Below, piece by piece: positions 5,424 through 5,470 of a DNA stretch of 5,470 nucleotides. The DNA comes from Clostridiales bacterium (GTDB lineage Bacteria; Bacillota; Clostridia; Oscillospirales; Acutalibacteraceae): positions 1 through 5,470 of the forward strand of contig JAAZFZ010000217.1 in assembly GCA_012511485.1 (NCBI GenBank), written 5' to 3'. A program made the translations under genes and the position numbers. Each line of letters begins with the position of its first letter. The first letter of the stretch is position 1. The notes beneath the pieces are model-generated. The model did not search any database. It saw nothing but the letters and a program-made list of their open reading frames with translations, and was not told where the DNA came from.

Positions 5424-5449
5424 AAAGGTAAAAATGAATTACCTTTTTT
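5424..5449 (+). terminator. Weak hairpin with T-tract, possible backup terminator
   Basis: AAAGGTAA (5424-5431) pairs with TTACCTTT (5439-5446) around a 7-base loop, and three further T follow (5447-5449). Only two G-C pairs are present. It could be a second stop for tRNA read-through or part of the upstream region of a gene beyond the window. Confidence 0.35.
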
Positions 5450-5452
5450 CTA

Positions 5453-5461
5453 TGATATACT
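5453..5461 (+). promoter_or_regulatory. Possible extended -10 element at the right edge
   Basis: TGATATACT contains a TGn extension and a -10-like TATACT (5456-5461), but no good -35 lies 16-18 bp upstream. It may belong to a gene starting beyond base 5470. The evidence is weak. Confidence 0.25.
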
Positions 5462-5470
5462 ACAAAAAAA

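Noticed and set aside
5347..5470. Integrated-element boundary beside the tRNA gene
   Set aside because: No integrase gene is visible, and the only repeat of the tRNA 3' end is seven bases within its own terminator.

Overview
The window looks like ordinary chromosomal DNA from a low-to-moderate GC Firmicute, most likely a gut clostridium of the Ruminococcaceae/Oscillospiraceae type. The evidence is sigma-A style promoters with 17-bp spacers, AGGAGG-type ribosome binding sites, intrinsic terminators with oligo-T tails, an encoded CCA on the tRNA, and the character of the proteins (an Asn/Tyr-rich N-tail on the CPBP protease, a purple-acid-phosphatase-like exported phosphoesterase). The genus is an inference; no marker gene here fixes it.

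Layout from left to right: (1) a minus-strand gene (65-1822) for a 585-residue protein with three N-terminal membrane segments and a large predicted extracytoplasmic part. I do not recognise it. It has its own extended -10 promoter and a clear terminator at 13-50. (2) A 171-bp divergent intergenic region (1823-1993) carrying promoters facing both ways. (3) A plus-strand two-gene operon: a CPBP-family intramembrane glutamic protease (1994-3022) followed closely by tadA, the tRNA adenosine deaminase (best start 3037, end 3507). (4) A 126-bp convergent region with two hairpins whose T-tracts point in opposite, interlocked directions. (5) A minus-strand gene for an exported metallophosphoesterase with a purple-acid-phosphatase-like N-terminal domain (3634-5094), driven by a near-consensus promoter. 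(6) A free-standing plus-strand tRNA-Ala(CGC) gene (5271-5346) with a perfect-consensus promoter and a strong terminator. (7) A short AT-rich right edge with a weak hairpin and a possible promoter for a gene beyond the window.

The genes do not form one pathway. TadA and the tRNA are translation housekeeping, the CPBP protease and the 585-residue protein are membrane proteins of unknown target, and the phosphoesterase is probably a cell-surface or secreted phosphatase. I see no mobile element, CRISPR array, toxin-antitoxin pair, defence cluster or biosynthetic cluster, and no convincing case for a new system. The points most worth a second look are the interlocked convergent terminators, the two start-codon reassignments, the repeats in the phosphatase promoter, and the unrecognised 585-residue protein with its recurring strand motif.
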